A stretch of DNA of 64,000 nt, taken from assembly GCF_022458985.1 (NCBI RefSeq), contig NC_061779.1, positions 11,234,501 to 11,298,500 of the forward strand, written 5' to 3'. Position numbers and translations under genes: made by a program. A model generated the notes under the pieces. It saw only the letters and a list, made by a program, of their open reading frames with translations, did not search any database and had not been told where the DNA came from. Positions within the stretch are counted from its first letter, which is position 1, and each line of letters starts with the position of its first letter. Shown here one piece after another: positions 61,201-64,000 of the stretch. The stretch comes from Mugil cephalus. Lineage: Eukaryota > Chordata > Actinopteri > Mugiliformes > Mugilidae.

Positions 61201-64000
61201 GTTGGTGGGTCTCTCTGGCGTATTTCCTGGTGGGCGTACTGATGTTCATCACGGTCACTGGGATACCGTACGGTATGTTCGCTAAGCAGTAGAATATTAA
61301 TTACTGATCATGAGCTTGGCCCCCTTATCGACTTTGTTTGTCCGTCTTAAAGGTAACCTTTGCTGGAAGCTGAGCCTCTACTTCCTGTGGCCATTTGGAA
61401 ACTCCATCCATGAGGTATGTTGTGTCTTTTCCTTTTTCTGCTCTCTGAAATAAGACTGATTCTCAGCTAATTGTGCCGTTTCCTCATAGTCGTTCTCTGA
61501 GTCTTGTGGTCATGAAAGCAGAAGTCTGCAACGCCAAGAGCTGTTTGCAGCAACTTGTTATTGCAAACCGTTTAAGATGCATCTCAACCTTTGAGCACAG
61601 TTACATCAGTATTTTTTATGCTGAAGACGTGTTTGCCAGTTAAATGCACTTTGACTGATTCACTGTTATACACATGTGGCTCTATTGTTACTGCACTAAA
61701 ACATCTACTTGCATTTTCAGTTGCTCATGATGGAGTACAGAGCTTTAAGCAGGTGTTTGGTGTTAGGAATTACTTCTCTTTTAGGAACGAATGCTCTCGT
61801 TTCAGGTCCCAAACTCAAATCTACAGCACCAGAAATGAACGTTTATAAATCTTAAAAACAACGACCGTCCCCTCATTATACACAGATTTTAAATCTTTTT
61901 GACAGCTTTCCTTTAATTTTATAAACAACATTTACTAATAAGTATTTCCGGAAGTGCATTGTTGACTGTATATTACATAACATACTGTGAGCAGGATGGT
62001 GACATACGTCTTCAGTTTTCTCAATGAGCCACAGGTTAGACTGTCCTTCCGATCTGTTTCTCCAGATAGGAAATACGTTGAGGAGATGTTGTGAGCTCGC
62101 ACCAGACTGTGAGTGTAACATAACCCCAGCAGACGACAACTCCCCGGTTCTGCTGCCTTCACCCACTGAGGTTCTCCTCCCAGAGATGCCACAACGACCT
62201 CAGCGCGTTCCCTACTGGGTAAATAACCCCACTTACAGAAGTAGAAAATACTTTTCGATCCATCCAGTGTCTTCGCTCAGATTGTAATGCCCTGAAATAC
62301 GAATATGTGATAATAAAATAAAATTGACAGAGGCTTATGATAAGCTTCTGCTGCATGGAAATCATTCGTAGGATGTCATCATCCTGAGTGTTCCTGTGTT
62401 ATGCAGCGTCGAGTCTCCACCTACGTGTGGCTGCTGCTGGGATATCCTCCCCTGGTGGTCATTCACACTCTGGTCTGCTTCATCTCCTGGATCCTGGTCT
62501 TCACCATCCCAGTATCCAAGATGAACGCACAAACTCTGGCCGTCATTCTCCTCTTGGCTCCGGAGGATGTCTCCGTCACCACTAGCTCTCAGAGGAAGGT
62601 AAAGGGGACATTTAACGTTTCAGAAGCTGCAGCACATATTCCTGGCAGAGATCCTTGATGTGACGCTTCGTTTCTTTTAGCACCAAGGCTACGAGACCAG
62701 AGCGCTGCTGTGTTGCTACCACGCCGCAAACTGGTACTACTACAAGTACACTGTGGATGGGATCAATGTGTTTGCTGTCAGTATCCTTTACCATTATTAT
62801 CAGAATCAGAATCACAATCAGAATTACTTGGTTTAAACAAGGGGGAAATTACTTTTCGTTACAGCAGCTCCAACCCAAAGTGTAACAGTGGTACAAAGAG
62901 CAATCAGAATAAGTAGGAGACAATAAGGATAAGTAAGCAAATGTAAAAATATATATATAACAATATGTACAAGTATAAGTGAAGTGAAACCAGATAAGAG
63001 ATGAGGTGAACATGAATTATTGCACATTAATGAATTATTGCACATAAAATAAATAATATGGGTTCTACACCCTCAGAGTGAGGAGTTGTACAGACTAATG
63101 GCCATCGACAGGAATGATTTTTATATTGTCTATGTGTGTGTGTGTGCGTCAGTGTATCGTACGAGGACTTGTTATCACCCTTGACTTCCATCTCAGACCT
63201 CCTCCCTCTAGTAATAGTGGCCTTGGTAATCGGATACATTGACAGAGAAAACCAGTACGCCAGCTCTAACGTCAAGTTCGCCATCGCCCTTTGTTCCATC
63301 ATCCCTCTGTCATATTATATTGGCATGGGCATCGCCAGGTGAGGAGTTCTATTACCTTTAAAAAAAATTAATTACAGAATTTAATGTCACCATATTCTCG
63401 TCTGATATCGCTTGTGGATCATTCTTGTATTCGCAGCATTTCAGCCCAGAGTAACTTCGCTGTGGGCGCAGTGGTCAACGCCACCTTCGGCTCCATCACA
63501 GAGCTGACCTTTTACATCACAGCCTTGCTCAGAGGTCACCAGGCAGCCAACCCGTGTCTGCAGGAGGTGGTCAAGGCAGCGCTGACTGGCACGCTGCTGG
63601 GATGCATCCTCTTCATCCCTGTGAGTCAACTTGCGTTTACATCACATTTTTAAGTTAAAAAAAAGAAAAGAAACTTGGAAATTTAAAGTAATCAACCTAC
63701 ATTAAAGGTTTCATGTTAACACACAAACATCCTTTGTTCTTTGTTGTTTAGTCACCATTGGCTTTACTGGGAAACTGCTCCGTCATCTCTATTGTCTACC
63801 AATGAGAACAGTTCAAACACTGTTATTTGTAAAAGTGCTGAAGACAATAGAACAGCAGAAATAAATAAAGATGTAACATGTGATGTTCCTTATCAAACGT
63901 AAGCTTCATTATATGCTGCAGTCGGAGTGAGACGCATATGAATCCAGAGCGTGTGAATGAGGCCTCTTATTTCTGTTTTTTTTCCAGGGCATTTGCATGA
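58216..64000 (+). CDS. cax1: Vacuolar/endomembrane Ca2+/H+ exchanger with YccF-like N-terminal domain (3' end outside window)
   Basis: CAX antiporters move Ca2+ into acidic organelles in exchange for protons. Exons: 58216-58285, 59816-59971, 60048-60154, 60234-60348, 61156-61272, 61353-61414, 62066-62218, 62407-62598, 62681-62780, 63197-63338, 63437-63620 and 63988 onward, giving 466 residues before the cut last exon. Order: a hydrophilic, Cys-rich N-terminus; YccF/DUF307-type membrane segments (GNIAYVFLFGWWVSLAYFLVG, TGIPYGNLCWKLSLYFLWPFG); a second hydrophobic block (RVSTYVWLLLGYPPLVVIHT, CFISWILVFTIPVSKMNAQ); then the first exchanger half with the catalytic-type motif GAVVNATFGSITELTFYITAL. 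The start ATG has G at -3. A YccF domain fused to a CAX core also occurs in yeast Vnx1. Zebrafish has cax1; mammals lack the family (from memory). Confidence 0.9.
62795..62900. repeat. LINE-tail-like repeat in cax1 intron 9
   Basis: CAGAATCAGAATCACAATCA followed by GGGGGAAATTACTT resembles, in reverse, the '...AATTTCCCC...TGATTCTGATTCTG' 3' end of fish non-LTR elements. Confidence 0.45.

Overview
This window is vertebrate nuclear DNA, almost certainly from a teleost fish. The genes have many small exons with GT-AG introns of about 75 bp to several kb. Microsatellites are dense, fish-type transposon fragments lie between and inside genes, two liver/egg-type zona pellucida genes occur in tandem, and a cax1-type vacuolar Ca2+/H+ exchanger (a family missing from mammals) sits at the right end. 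There are no bacterial-style operons, CRISPR arrays or recognisable RNA genes.

Layout, left to right. (1) 109-9553 (+): the 3' 13 exons of rfx4, a neural/ciliary RFX transcription factor; its 5' part lies outside the window. (2) 12996-21695 (+): complete ric8b, a G-alpha chaperone, with a perfect CRE just upstream of the ATG. (3) 24194-27368 (-), 5' exon ending at 31068: a complete SIRT3-type NAD+-dependent deacylase, tail to tail with ric8b. (4) 35217-36898 (+): tmem263. (5) 38685-40737 and 44927-47824 (-): two tandem choriogenin-H/ZP4-like egg-coat genes. (6) about 48.6-57 kb: a transposon-rich block with an L1/Tx1-type LINE split by a second LINE, a Crypton-like recombinase fragment and a short telomere-like repeat. 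(7) 58216-64000 (+): the first 11 exons and the start of the 12th of cax1, cut by the window edge.

rfx4-ric8b-tmem263 is also the human 12q23 gene order (from memory). The sirtuin between ric8b and tmem263 is absent there. In human, however, the paralogue RIC8A lies beside SIRT3 on chromosome 11. The arrangement here is therefore what an ancient RIC8-SIRT3 pair, duplicated with the genome, would leave behind. The gene may be the SIRT3-like paralogue that amniotes lost (sirt3.2).

The two ZP genes are the most eventful part. A 1200-bp tract covering exons 2-6 and their introns differs at only six positions between copies, then similarity stops abruptly, as expected for gene conversion or a very recent duplication. 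Copy A (38.7-40.7 kb) has lost one base at the end of exon 1, which puts a stop codon at the exon 1/2 junction. Copy B (44.9-47.8 kb) has shrunk its last intron to 15 in-frame bases that now read as coding sequence and complete a basic processing site. Copy B also has an in-frame stop upstream of a long proline-rich array, which may be hidden by a small 75-bp intron.

Exon coordinates were read by eye from splice signals, reading frame and remembered family sequences. Summed exon lengths are multiples of three for rfx4, ric8b, the sirtuin, tmem263, ZP copy B and the cax1 part, and one base short for ZP copy A.
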